Assembly: GCF_042654065.1 (NCBI RefSeq)
Contig: NZ_JBHSFP010000027.1
Coordinates: 62,001-126,000 of the forward strand
Reading direction: 5' to 3'
Source: Sphaerisporangium dianthi
Lineage (GTDB): Bacteria > Actinomycetota > Actinomycetes > Streptosporangiales > Streptosporangiaceae
Length of the DNA stretch: 64,000 nt
Part shown: piece by piece, positions 32,339 to 41,205 of the stretch
Layout: the number at the start of each line of letters is the position of its first letter
Position numbering within the stretch: the first letter of the stretch is position 1
Position numbers and translations under genes: made by a program
The notes under the pieces: model-generated
What the model was told of the DNA's origin: nothing
The model's database searches: none
What the model saw: only the letters and a program-made list of their open reading frames with translations

Positions 32339-34381
32339 ATGTCGGACGGGCTTCTCTTCGAGGTGCTCCGCCGGAGCGGCCGGTGGCCCGCCGTGTACGC
32401 GGTCACCGCGCTGTCCGGCGCCGTCGTCGAGCTGCTGCTCCCGGCCGCGCTGGGCGCGGCGGTGGACGTCCTCGTCGCTCCCGGCGGCCAGGGCGGCGAC
32501 TCCTCTCCGCCCGGCGGCATCCTGTCCGGCCTCTCCTTCCTGTCCGGCGGCCCCCTTCTGTACTGCGTCTGCCTGGTCGTCGCGCTGGTGGCGTGCGACG
32601 CCGTGGCCGTCTTCGCGGCCGGCGCGGGCGGCGCCCAGGCCTCGCGCCTGCTGCGCCTGCGGGTGGTCCGGCACGTTCTCGGCGTCGGCCCCGCCATCTC
32701 CCGTCGCTTCTCCGCCGGCGACCTGGTCACCCGGGCCGGCTCCAACACCGAGGAGGTCGGCGCGGCCCCCGAGGCGCTGATCACCGCCGTGTCGCTGCTC
32801 GTCCCCGCGGCCGGCTCCCTGATCGCGCTCGCCCTCATCGACCTCTGGCCCGCGGCGGCCTTCGTGGTGGGCCTGACCCTCATCGGGGTGGTCCTGCGCG
32901 CGTTCCTCCGCAAGAGCACGGCCGTCGCCACGGGGTACCAGGAGGCGCAGAGCGACATCGCCGCCCGGCTGATCGACGCGCTGTCCGGGGCGCGCACCAT
33001 CGCGGCGGCCGGCACGGAACGGCTCGAGGTCCGGCGTGTGCTGGGGCCGCTGCCACGTCTGCACGCCCACGGCATGGCCCTGTGGCGGGTGAACGCCCGC
33101 GCCGGCGTCCAGGCGGCCATCGTCGTGCCGCTGCTGGAGATCGCCGTCATCGGCGTGAGCGGGTTCCGGCTGGCCGCCGGCGAGATGAGCGTCGGAGACC
33201 TGTTCGCCGCCGCCCGGTACGCCGTCCTCGGCGCCGGGATCGGCTCGGCGCTCGGCTACCTCAACCGCCTGGCCCGCGCCCGCTCGGCCGCCCGCCGCGT
33301 CCGAGAGGTCCTCGACCGGCCCGCGCTGACCTACGGCGACGCCCGCCTGCCCACCAGGGACGACAGGCACGGCAGGTACGACGCGCTGTACATCGACGAC
33401 GGGCCGCCCGCCGAGGGCGGCGCGGACGGGGAGCGAGGGCGCCTGGAGCTGCGGGGCGTGACGGTGCGCGTGGACGGGCGGCCCGCGCTGCGCGACGTCG
33501 GGCTGAGCGTGCCGGGCGGCGCCGCGCTGGCCGTGGTCGGCAGATCGGGCAGCGGCAAGTCCCTGTTCGCCGCCGTCGCCGGGCGGCTGGTCGACCCCGA
33601 CGAGGGCGAAGTGCTGCTCGACGGGGTACCGCTGCGCCGGCTCGGCCGTGCCGCCCTGCGACAGGCCGTCGGCTACGCCTTCGAGCGGCCGGTGCTCTTC
33701 GGCGGCACGCTGGGCGAGGCGATCGCCGTGGGCCGCCCCGCGGGCGCGGCCACGGCCGCCGCGCGGGCCGCCGCGGCCGATCCGTTCATCCGCAAACTCC
33801 CCCGTTCGTACGAAACGCCGATCGGCGAGGCCCCGATGTCGGGCGGCGAGCGGCAGCGCGTCGGCCTGGCCAGGGCCTTCACCCACGGCGGCAGGCTGCT
33901 GATCCTGGACGACGCCACCTCCAGCCTGGACACCGTCACCGAGTACCAGGTGGCCCGGGCCCTCACCGAGGAACTGCGCGACCGCACCAGGGTGATCGTC
34001 GCCCACCGGGCCGCGACGGCGGCGCGCGCCGATCTGGTCGTCTGGCTGGAGGACGGGCGGATCCGCGCCCGCGGCAGGCACGAGACGCTGTGGCACGACC
34101 CCGCCTACCGCGCCGTCTTCCAGGTCGCCGACCCCTCCCCGCAGCCCGGCCCGGCCCGCCCCGGCGACGCCGGACAGCCGGCCCGCGACGCCGTGCACCC
34201 GGCAGCGGACGGCCCGGCCCCCTCCCCCGGTCGCCCGTCTCCCCGGACGGCGGCTCGCCCTCACCCGCCCGTACCGCCGCCTCCGCCGGACGGCGCGACG
34301 GGCGGTGGCCGCGTGGAGGCGGACGCGGCCTCCGCCGCCCCGCGGGCGGCCCGCGGCGTCCCGGTGGCTGAGCGCACATGA
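32339..34381 (+). CDS. ramA: ABC half-transporter for lanthipeptide export (RamA-like)
   Basis: A 680-residue TM-ATPase half-transporter. About six TM helices occupy residues 15-310, and the ATPase follows with Walker A VGRSGSGKSLF, signature MSGGERQR, Walker B LLILDDATSS and switch His in VIVAHR. It carries a Pro/Ala-rich C-terminal extension of ~65 residues (HPPVPPPPPDGATGG) with no obvious role. Its place after the precursors matches RamA of the SapB locus, where RamA and RamB form an export heterodimer. CCGGAGGGG is the ribosome site. The stop overlaps the next start (ATGA). Confidence 0.9.
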   Translation: MSDGLLFEVLRRSGRWPAVYAVTALSGAVVELLLPAALGAAVDVLVAPGGQGGDSSPPGGILSGLSFLSGGPLLYCVCLVVALVACDAVAVFAAGAGGAQASRLLRLRVVRHVLGVGPAISRRFSAGDLVTRAGSNTEEVGAAPEALITAVSLLVPAAGSLIALALIDLWPAAAFVVGLTLIGVVLRAFLRKSTAVATGYQEAQSDIAARLIDALSGARTIAAAGTERLEVRRVLGPLPRLHAHGMALWRVNARAGVQAAIVVPLLEIAVIGVSGFRLAAGEMSVGDLFAAARYAVLGAGIGSALGYLNRLARARSAARRVREVLDRPALTYGDARLPTRDDRHGRYDALYIDDGPPAEGGADGERGRLELRGVTVRVDGRPALRDVGLSVPGGAALAVVGRSGSGKSLFAAVAGRLVDPDEGEVLLDGVPLRRLGRAALRQAVGYAFERPVLFGGTLGEAIAVGRPAGAATAAARAAAADPFIRKLPRSYETPIGEAPMSGGERQRVGLARAFTHGGRLLILDDATSSLDTVTEYQVARALTEELRDRTRVIVAHRAATAARADLVVWLEDGRIRARGRHETLWHDPAYRAVFQVADPSPQPGPARPGDAGQPARDAVHPAADGPAPSPGRPSPRTAARPHPPVPPPPPDGATGGGRVEADAASAAPRAARGVPVAERT

Positions 34382-36099
34382 ACGTCCGCGAGCTGCTGTG
34401 GCGGGCCGTGCGCGCGCGGCCTCGCCAGATGGCGCGCCTGCTCGGCTGGTCGTTCGCCGAGGCCGCGCCGTCGTTCGCCTCCGGGCAGGCCATCGCGCAC
34501 GCCCTGGACGACGGGTTCGCGGCCGGGCGGCCGGTGACCGGCCTCGGCTGGCTGGCCGTGCTGGCCGCCGCCTGGCTGGCCGCGGCGCTCGGCGCCCGGC
34601 AGGTGCTGCTGGCGATCGCGGGGATCGTCGAGCCGTTCCGGGACGAACTGCTGCGGCGCGTCGTGGACGGCGCGCTGCACGGCGCCGCCTCCTCGGGCCT
34701 CCGGCCGGACACCGCCGCGGTCGCGCGGATGAACCGCCAGGTGGAACTGGCCCGCGACTCGTTCGGGGCCGTGATCGCCGTGGTGAGGTCGTTCCTGTTC
34801 TCGGTCACCGGGGTGATGCTCGGCGTGCTGACGCTGATGGGCGCCGTGCTGCCGCTGGTGCTGCTGCCGCTGGCGGCGGGCCTGGCGATGTTCGCGCTCT
34901 CGCTGCCGGCGATGGCGCGGGCTCAGCGCGAGCTCATCCTGGCCGAGGAGCGGACGTCCGCGTCCCTGGCCGCCGTGGTGGAGGGCCTGCGGGACGTCAC
35001 GGCGTGCGGGGCCGAGGACCGCGTGGCCGCCGAGGTCGGGCGGGACGTCGAGCGCCAGGCGCGCGCCACCCGGACGCTCGCCCGGCTCACGGCCGTGCGC
35101 ACCGTCTCGCTCGCCGTGGGCGGCTGGCTGCCCATCCTGCTGGTGCTGATCGCCACGCCGGCGCTGGTGCGGCAGGGCGCGACCGCAGGGGTCGTCCTCG
35201 GCACCCTCACCTACATCGCGCAGTCGCTCACCCCGGCCCTGGGGAGCCTCGTCCAGGGCGCGGGTGTGAACGGCGTGCGCCTGGTCACGGCGCTCCAGCG
35301 GATCACGGCGACCAGCGCCCGTCCCCCGGCGGAGGCCGCGACCGGCCGCGCGGGCGTGCCGAAGGGCACGTCCCTGCGGCTGCGCGAGGTCACCTTCGCC
35401 TACGGGCCCGGCGCCGACCCGGTGGTCTCCGGCCTGGACCTGGCGGTGGCGGAGGGCGACCATCTCGCCGTCGTGGGGCCGAGCGGCATCGGGAAGTCGA
35501 CGGTGGCGGCGCTGGTGGCCGGGATCCTGCGCCCGAGCGCCGGCCGGGTGCTCATCGACGGGGTGGCGGTCGAGGAGATGGACCGCGCCGCCATGTGCCG
35601 CGCCCGGGTCCTGATCCCGCAGGAGGCCTACGTGTTCCGCGGCACGCTGGGCGACAACCTGACCTACCTGTCGGGCGCCCGATCGCGGGCGGAGCTGGAC
35701 CGGGCGGCCGAGGCGGTCGGCATGGCGGACCTGGCCCGAAGGCTCGGCGGTTACGACGCCGAGGTGGACCCCGGCGAGCTGTCGTCGGGAGAGCGCCAGC
35801 TCATCGCGCTCACCCGCGCCTACCTGTCGCCCTCGCGGCTGGTCCTGCTCGACGAGGCGACCTGCCATCTGGACCCGGCGGCCGAGGCGCGGGCCGAAGA
35901 GGCGTTCGCCGCCCGCGGCGGGACGCTCATCGTGATCGCCCACCGGCTCACCTCGGCACTGCGCGCGAAGCGGGTTCTGGTCATGGACGGCTCGCGTGCG
36001 CGGGCGGGGACGCACGAGGAGATGGTCGCCGCCTCGGGGCTCTACCGGGACCTGATGGGCCGGTGGGACGCCCCTGCCGGCGCGGACGCCCGGAGCTGA
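34378..36099 (+). CDS. ramB: ABC half-transporter for lanthipeptide export (RamB-like)
   Basis: A 573-residue TM-ATPase half-transporter, partner of the preceding one. The TM region covers ~15-300 and the ATPase has Walker A VGPSGIGKST, signature LSSGERQLI (a non-canonical SSGE), Walker B LVLLDEATCHLDP and switch IVIAHR. The two subunits differ in signature and Walker B residues, as in asymmetric heterodimeric exporters. No LanT-type peptidase C39 domain is present, so leader removal must be done by another protease. Confidence 0.9.
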   Translation: MNVRELLWRAVRARPRQMARLLGWSFAEAAPSFASGQAIAHALDDGFAAGRPVTGLGWLAVLAAAWLAAALGARQVLLAIAGIVEPFRDELLRRVVDGALHGAASSGLRPDTAAVARMNRQVELARDSFGAVIAVVRSFLFSVTGVMLGVLTLMGAVLPLVLLPLAAGLAMFALSLPAMARAQRELILAEERTSASLAAVVEGLRDVTACGAEDRVAAEVGRDVERQARATRTLARLTAVRTVSLAVGGWLPILLVLIATPALVRQGATAGVVLGTLTYIAQSLTPALGSLVQGAGVNGVRLVTALQRITATSARPPAEAATGRAGVPKGTSLRLREVTFAYGPGADPVVSGLDLAVAEGDHLAVVGPSGIGKSTVAALVAGILRPSAGRVLIDGVAVEEMDRAAMCRARVLIPQEAYVFRGTLGDNLTYLSGARSRAELDRAAEAVGMADLARRLGGYDAEVDPGELSSGERQLIALTRAYLSPSRLVLLDEATCHLDPAAEARAEEAFAARGGTLIVIAHRLTSALRAKRVLVMDGSRARAGTHEEMVAASGLYRDLMGRWDAPAGADARS

Positions 36100-36236
36100 T
36101 CGAACCCACGCAGATAATCAGACATTTACCGTAAATAACCATATATCTCCTTATTCACGGGTACGTGCTCACTTACGCCGGTTGTGCCTTCCTATTCGGC
36201 GACGCAGGCCAGTCCTGCTGGAACGGAGGCGACGAG

Positions 36237-36716
36237 GTGAGCACACAGATGAACCAGACGAAGGCCCAGGCGCCCGATGTCACGACCGCCCGGCCGATGG
36301 CGCACCGAGGGAGCGCCGAACTCGACAGCGAGCACGGCAGGACGATGATCGCCGACACCGTGGTGGCCAAGATCGCGGGTATGGCGGCCCGCCAGGTGTC
36401 CGGGGTGTACGCCCTCGGCGCGGGCATGTCCCGGGCTCTGGGCGCGGTACGCGAGGCCCTGACCGGAGGCGGCGGCACGGCCAGCACGCAGGGCGTCGCG
36501 GTCGAGGTCGGCGAGCACCAGGCCGCGGCCGATCTCGATGTGATCGTCGAGTACGGAGTGTCCATCCCCGACCTCGCGGCCGGGGTCCGCCGCAACGTGA
36601 TCGACGCCGTGGAGAACATGTGCGGCCTTGAGGTCACCGAGGTCAACATCACCGTGGACGACCTCCACCTGCCCGGCGAGGAGGCCGGCGAGCCCCAGGA
36701 GGCCCGGGTCCGATGA
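36237..36716 (+). CDS. Asp23/Gls24 family envelope stress protein
   Basis: A 159-residue member of the alkaline-shock Asp23 family. The core runs from GRTMIADTVVAKIAGMAARQVSG to VRRNVIDAVENMCGLEVTEVNITVDDLHLP, the complete domain. GTG 36237 has GGAGG at 36225-36229. ATG 36249 is an in-frame alternative. It opens a six-gene cluster of envelope-associated proteins. The upstream gap (36100-36236) is AT-rich and likely holds its promoter. Confidence 0.9.
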   Translation: MSTQMNQTKAQAPDVTTARPMAHRGSAELDSEHGRTMIADTVVAKIAGMAARQVSGVYALGAGMSRALGAVREALTGGGGTASTQGVAVEVGEHQAAADLDVIVEYGVSIPDLAAGVRRNVIDAVENMCGLEVTEVNITVDDLHLPGEEAGEPQEARVR

Positions 36717-37078
36717 CGCCGCCGACGGGCGTCCGCGAGAAGCCCGGCGTGGAGGGGTTGGCCGACCGCGTCGCCCGGGCGGTGCAAGGCTGCCCGGACG
36801 TCGCCTCCCTCGCCGGAGGGCCGGTCGCCACCTACCTCGCCGGCCGCACGGTCGCCGGGGTGGCCGTGCGGGACACCGAGGTCGAGGTGGCCGTGGTCGC
36901 GCGGTACGGCCGGCCGCTCGCCGAGATCGCCGCCGAGGTGCGCGCGGCGGTCGAACCTCTGGTGCCGGGACTGCCGGTCCACATCCGCATCGACGACATC
37001 GCCCTGCCCGGGCAGGAGCCCACCGCCCCGGAAGGCGCGGAAGGCGGGCAGGCGGATCGTCCCGAGACGGGCGGGTGA
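36713..37078 (+). CDS. Asp23-like small protein
   Basis: A 121-residue protein, translationally coupled (ATGA) to the first Asp23 gene. ADRVARAVQGCPDVASLAGG, then AVRDTEVEVAVVARYGRPLAEIAAEVRAAVE, then IRIDDIALP keeps the strand-helix pattern of the Asp23 fold in a shorter form. Function is inferred only from fold and context. Confidence 0.8.
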   Translation: MTPPTGVREKPGVEGLADRVARAVQGCPDVASLAGGPVATYLAGRTVAGVAVRDTEVEVAVVARYGRPLAEIAAEVRAAVEPLVPGLPVHIRIDDIALPGQEPTAPEGAEGGQADRPETGG

Positions 37079-37157
37079 GGACCGGGCCGGCGGCGCCGGC
37101 GTGCGCCGCCGCACAGGCGGCGGCGCTCCAGACAGTGGACAGTGGAAGGTGAGCGAA

Positions 37158-37349
37158 ATGGGAGAGAACCGTCTATGGCCGGCGGTCGGACTGCTGTTCG
37201 GGACCGCGCTCGGGTTCGCCGTGGTGGTGGGCGGCCTCCTGGCGTTCCTGGTGGTCCTGGTGCTCGGCGTACTGGGCTTCCTGGTCGGCCGGGCGATGGC
37301 CGGCGACCTCGACATGAGCGGCATGCTGGGCGGCCGGAGACGCACATGA
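37158..37349 (+). CDS. Small membrane protein (DUF2273-like) of the Asp23 module
   Basis: A 63-residue protein that is almost wholly one or two TM helices: LWPAVGLLFGTALGFAVVVG, LLAFLVVLVLGVLGFLVG, followed by the short tail RAMAGDLDMSGML. Such small integral membrane proteins accompany Asp23 and AmaP in actinobacteria and firmicutes. ATG 37158 is preceded by GGAAGGTG. The stop overlaps the next ATG. Confidence 0.8.
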   Translation: MGENRLWPAVGLLFGTALGFAVVVGGLLAFLVVLVLGVLGFLVGRAMAGDLDMSGMLGGRRRT

Positions 37350-37831
37350 ACACCGAGCCGAGCCGGCCGGGACCGGCCCACGGTCCAGCGGCGCCCGGTG
37401 GCGTCGGAACGGCCGCGCCTCCCGCCAGGACGCGCGGCGCCGCGCCGGAGACGGCCGCGGGCGCCGGCGCGTCCCTGGAGGGACGCGGGCACACCGGCAT
37501 CTCCGACCGGGTCCTGGAACAGGTCGCGGCCCGCGCGGCCGGCGAGGTCGAGCACGTCGGAGGGGCCGCGCCGCGCATGCTCGGCGTCCCGCTCGGACGC
37601 GACACCGAGCGGACCGCTCCGCGGGTCAGCGGCCATGTGGAGGGCCGGCTGGCCATCCTGCGGGTGACCTTGTCGGTGACCTACCCCGCGCCGATCCGCC
37701 AGGTCGTCCACCGGGTGCGCGAGCACGTCGTGAGCCGCGTCAGGGAACTGACCGGCCTGGAGGCGCGGCAGGTCGACATCGACGTCGCCCGCCTCATCCA
37801 CCCGGAGGAGCAAGGGAGGCGCGTGCGGTGA
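37346..37831 (+). CDS. Asp23/Gls24 family protein
   Basis: A 161-residue Asp23-family paralogue. A Pro/Ala-rich N-terminus (~45 residues) precedes the Asp23 domain, from GHTGISDRVLEQVAARAAGEV through VEGRLAILRVTLSVTYPAPIRQVVHRV to ELTGLEARQVDIDVARL. It is coupled at both ends to its neighbours (ATGA and GTGA overlaps). It probably forms hetero-oligomers with the paralogue at 36237 at the membrane. Confidence 0.88.
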   Translation: MNTEPSRPGPAHGPAAPGGVGTAAPPARTRGAAPETAAGAGASLEGRGHTGISDRVLEQVAARAAGEVEHVGGAAPRMLGVPLGRDTERTAPRVSGHVEGRLAILRVTLSVTYPAPIRQVVHRVREHVVSRVRELTGLEARQVDIDVARLIHPEEQGRRVR

Positions 37832-38625
37832 CCACACCAGGCCCCGGCGACCGCGACCCCCGCCCGCGTCCCGCGACGGGCGGCCCGGCGACGGGCGGCC
37901 CGGCGATGGGCCACCCGCCGACCGGCGACCCCGCGACGGGCCACCCGGCGATGGAGGCGCCCGGCCGCGAGCCGGCGGCGGGCGCCATGTCCCGGCATGA
38001 GCCGGCCGGCCCGCCGGCGACGGACGACACCGTCCCCATGGCGGGCGACCAGGAATGGGCGCCCGGCGACCGGGCGCGGCGCAGGGCGGCGGCGCGGGCG
38101 TTCCGCTCGCACCGGACGCTTCCCGCCACGCTGGTCGCGATCCTCATCGCGGCGGCCGCCGTCGTCACGCTGGTCGGCGCGGTGGCGGCGGGGGCCGGCG
38201 CGCGGACGCGGCTGCCCACGCTGTCCTGGCTCGCCCCGCTCGGCCGGGCCCGCTGGGACGACCCCGCGACGCTCACGACCGCGGCGGTGGCCTGCCTGCT
38301 CGGCCTCCTGCTGCTGATCGCCGCGCTGACTCCCGGCCGCGCCCGGCTGGTCGCGCTGGCGTCGGAGGACCCGCAGACGGTCACCGGCATCACCCGCGCC
38401 GGCCTGCGCCGCCACCTCGCCGCCGTGGCGGCGGCGGTGGACGGCGTCTCGCGAGCGCGGGTGCGGCTGCGGCGGCACCGCGCGGAGGTGACGGTCGCGA
38501 CCCCGCTCCGCGACCCGGAAGGCCTGCCCGGCCAGGTCGGCCAGGCCGTCGAGGACCGTCTGACCGAACTGCGCCCGCTGCGGCCCATGCGCGTACGGGT
38601 CGCCGTGCGCCGGAAGGGGGAATGA
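37828..38625 (+). CDS. DUF6286-type membrane protein of the Asp23 module
   Basis: A 265-residue protein. The first ~90 residues are low-complexity with repeated GGPATGGPAMGHP-like units. Two TM helices follow (TLVAILIAAAAVVTLVGAVA and TLTTAAVACLLGLLLLIAAL), then a cytosolic alpha/beta domain with ITRAGLRRHLAAVAAAVDGV. This is the arrangement of the DUF6286 proteins that accompany actinobacterial Asp23 genes. Molecular role unknown. Confidence 0.78.
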   Translation: MTTPGPGDRDPRPRPATGGPATGGPAMGHPPTGDPATGHPAMEAPGREPAAGAMSRHEPAGPPATDDTVPMAGDQEWAPGDRARRRAAARAFRSHRTLPATLVAILIAAAAVVTLVGAVAAGAGARTRLPTLSWLAPLGRARWDDPATLTTAAVACLLGLLLLIAALTPGRARLVALASEDPQTVTGITRAGLRRHLAAVAAAVDGVSRARVRLRRHRAEVTVATPLRDPEGLPGQVGQAVEDRLTELRPLRPMRVRVAVRRKGE

Positions 38626-38628
38626 GCG

Positions 38629-39252
38629 GTGAACCGCTCCAGCACCGGCCACGCCCGCGTCAACCGCACCGGGCTGGCGATCACCGGCCTGGTCCTGATC
38701 CTGGCGGGCGCCGCCGCGCTGGCCAAGGGCCTCGGACTGCTCGGCGCGCCCGGCGAGCGGGTCGTCTCCGGCGGGGTCACCGCGTTCGCGGCACGCAACG
38801 CCTGGTTCTGGCCCGCCGTCGCCGTCGCCGCGCTCGTGATCGGACTGCTCGCCCTGCGCTGGCTGTTCCTGCAGGTGCGCACGAGCGCCATCCGCCACCT
38901 GGACCTGGAGGAGGACCCCGGGCACGGCGCCACGCACCTGTCGGCCAGGGCCGCCGCCGAGGCCATCGAGGACGACCTGGCGCAGACCATGCACGAACCG
39001 GCGGCCGTGGGCGGACAGCCGACCGGCCACGGCCGGCACGGAAGGCACGCGCCCGGCGAACGGGTGCGTGCGCGCCTCGGCGGCGCCCCCGGGGCGCCGA
39101 GCCTGTCGCTGGCCGTCGTCCTGCCCGACGAATCAGACCCCGCCGCCGCCCGGCAGGGCATCCAGCGCGCGGTGACCCGGCTGCGGCGGTCCCTGGAGAC
39201 CGAGCGGCTGCCCGCCACGGTACGGATGCACACCGTGCGCACCCACCACTGA
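38629..39252 (+). CDS. AmaP-like alkaline-shock membrane anchor protein
   Basis: A 207-residue protein with two TM helices (LAITGLVLILAGAAALAKGL and NAWFWPAVAVAALVIGLLAL) and a cytosolic C-terminal domain. In staphylococci AmaP anchors Asp23 to the membrane, and the same pairing is likely here. A His/Gly-rich stretch (QPTGHGRHGRHAPG) interrupts the C-terminal domain. GTG 38629 follows GGAAGGGGG. It is the last gene of the module. Confidence 0.78.
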   Translation: MNRSSTGHARVNRTGLAITGLVLILAGAAALAKGLGLLGAPGERVVSGGVTAFAARNAWFWPAVAVAALVIGLLALRWLFLQVRTSAIRHLDLEEDPGHGATHLSARAAAEAIEDDLAQTMHEPAAVGGQPTGHGRHGRHAPGERVRARLGGAPGAPSLSLAVVLPDESDPAAARQGIQRAVTRLRRSLETERLPATVRMHTVRTHH

Positions 39253-39349
39253 CGCCGCTTCCCGGCGGTACGCACCGCGCGCCGGACCGGCGCCCGGCCC
39301 GGCATCGTCCACCACCATCCGTAACAGCAAGATCCACGCAGGAGGCGTC

Positions 39350-39814
39350 ATGAGTGCGCACACGCGTCAGATGACCAGGACACCGCTGCAGACCGCCGCG
39401 CTCGTCATAGGGATCATCTTCCTCGCGGTCGGCATCCTCGGGTTCATCCCCGGCATCACCACCGACTACGGCGCCATGAAGTTCGCCGGGCACCAGTCGG
39501 GAGCCCATCTGCTGGGGCTGTTCCAGGTGTCGATCCTGCACAACATCGTGCACCTGATCTTCGGCGTCGCGGGCGTCGCGATGGCCCGCAGCTGGACCGG
39601 AGCCCGCAACTTCCTGATCTGGGGCGGCGTCATCTATCTGCTGCTGTGGATCTACGGCCTGCTGGTCGGGCACGAGAGCATGGCCAACTTCGTCCCGTTC
39701 AACACCGCGGACAACTGGCTGCACTTCCTGCTCGGCGTCGTCATGATCGGCCTCGGCATGGCCCTGTCCCGCGGCGGAGCAGGACGCTCCGGCAAAGGCC
39801 CCTTCCCCATCTGA
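39350..39814 (+). CDS. DUF4383 membrane protein
   Basis: A 154-residue protein with four TM helices: LVIGIIFLAVGILGFIPG, LFQVSILHNIVHLIFGVAG, FLIWGGVIYLLLWIYG and FLLGVVMIGLGMAL. This matches DUF4383, which is frequent in actinomycete genomes and of unknown function. ATG 39350 follows AGGAGG. It stands alone 97 bases after the Asp23 module and may share its stress control. Confidence 0.88.
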   Translation: MSAHTRQMTRTPLQTAALVIGIIFLAVGILGFIPGITTDYGAMKFAGHQSGAHLLGLFQVSILHNIVHLIFGVAGVAMARSWTGARNFLIWGGVIYLLLWIYGLLVGHESMANFVPFNTADNWLHFLLGVVMIGLGMALSRGGAGRSGKGPFPI

Positions 39815-39924
39815 CGGACATCCCGTGCGTCGTTGTCTCGCGGGTTGACCTGGAGTGCGCTCCAGGAGCCACAATCCTGCTCAGGCGTCACGGAAGGTGA
39901 CCGGACGCCGAGAGGAGACCCCCC

Positions 39925-40914
39925 GTGAAATACCGCACGATCGGCACCGACCCGAAGACGCGCCGCGAGGTGAGCGTGATCAGCCTCGGCGCCATGCTGT
40001 TCGGCACGGCCACCGACGAGGCGACGTCGTTCGCGATCCTCGACCGGTACGCCGAGGCCGGCGGCACCTTCATCGACACCTCCGACAACTACGCGTTCTG
40101 GGTCAACGGCACCCAGGGCGGCGAGAGCGAGGAGCTGCTCGGCCGCTGGCGGCGTGACCGCGGCGTCGGCGACGAGATCGTCATCGCCACCAAGCTCGGA
40201 GCGCGGCCGCTCGCCCCCACCACCACCTTCGGCCCCGACGTCGAAGGGCTCTCGGCGAAGGTGATCCGCGAGGCCGCCGACCGCAGCAGGGAACGGCTCG
40301 GCGTGGACCGCCTCGACCTGCTGTACGCCCACATCGAGGACCCCAGGGTGTCCCTGCGGGAAACCGTCGAGGGGTTCGCCGACCTGGTCGCCGAGGGCGC
40401 CGTCGGGCTGCTCGGGGTGAGCAACCACTGGGCCTGGCGTGTGGAGCGCGCCCGCAACCTGGCGGCGGCGGCCGGGCTTCCCGGTTACGAGGTGCTGCAG
40501 TACCACCACAGCTACCTCCGGCACCGCACCGACATGCCCAGCCTGCGCTCGCCGGACGGCAACCAGGGCGTGACCGGCCCCGACCTGCTCAGCTACCTGC
40601 GGGCCGAGCCGGAGCTGGCGATGGTGGCCTACTCGCCGCTGCTGAAGGGCGCCTACGTCCGCGACGACAGGCCCCTGGGCGACGGCCACGACCATGCGGG
40701 AACGCCCGCCCGGCTGGCCGCGCTGCGCGAGGTGGCGAAGGAGACCGGGGCCACCGCGAACCAGGTGGTGCTGGCCTGGCTGATCGGCGGGGACGTCCCC
40801 GTGATCCCGCTGGTCGGCGCCTCGTCGGTGGCCCAGCTCGACGAGACCCTCGCCGCCGCCGACCTCGAGCTCACTCCTGAACAGCGCGCCAAGCTCGACG
40901 CCGCCGGCCACTGA
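39925..40914 (+). CDS. Aldo/keto reductase
   Basis: An NADPH-dependent oxidoreductase of 329 residues with a TIM-barrel fold. The catalytic tetrad is visible: Asp and Tyr in FIDTSDNYAFW, Lys in IATKLGARP and His in LLYAHIEDP. The cofactor-binding end is PVIPLVGASSVAQLDE. GTG 39925 has a GAGAGGAG site. Substrate unknown. The next gene is folD, with its own riboswitch leader. Confidence 0.92.
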   Translation: MKYRTIGTDPKTRREVSVISLGAMLFGTATDEATSFAILDRYAEAGGTFIDTSDNYAFWVNGTQGGESEELLGRWRRDRGVGDEIVIATKLGARPLAPTTTFGPDVEGLSAKVIREAADRSRERLGVDRLDLLYAHIEDPRVSLRETVEGFADLVAEGAVGLLGVSNHWAWRVERARNLAAAAGLPGYEVLQYHHSYLRHRTDMPSLRSPDGNQGVTGPDLLSYLRAEPELAMVAYSPLLKGAYVRDDRPLGDGHDHAGTPARLAALREVAKETGATANQVVLAWLIGGDVPVIPLVGASSVAQLDETLAAADLELTPEQRAKLDAAGH

Positions 40915-41111
40915 CGGGCACGCGGCGACGACTCCGTCCGGCCGCTGATGGGCACGGGGCAACGGCTCCGTCCGTTCCCGGCCGCGCGTGACCCGCCGCG
41001 TCCGATGATCCATGCCGAGTCCGGCCCTCTGCCGTGGATCCGATCACGCCGCTCCCCGGCCGGGTCCACGGAGGGCGTGACTCGCATGGGAGCGGGCCGA
41101 TCGGGCATGCT

Positions 41112-41190
41112 GGAGTCACGCGACTGGCGGCAAGGGGATGGCAACGACCATCGGGGAGCCTGCTCGTGGGGGTCGACCGCCTGGGCACCC
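41112..41190 (+). promoter_or_regulatory. ZTP (pfl) riboswitch upstream of folD
   Basis: The three conserved blocks of the ZTP/ZMP riboswitch appear in order with proper spacing: CGCGACTGGCGG (41119-41130), CGGGGAGCC (41152-41160) and ACCGCCTGGGCACCC (41176-41190). The variable hairpin GATGGCAACGACCATC (41137-41152) lies between the first two. The RNA senses the purine intermediate ZTP/ZMP, which builds up when 10-formyl-THF runs short, and turns on one-carbon genes. The folD ribosome site GAGGAG (41196-41201) comes six bases later, which favours control of translation initiation. Confidence 0.95.
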
Positions 41191-41205
41191 ACGGCGAGGA
41201 GTGCC

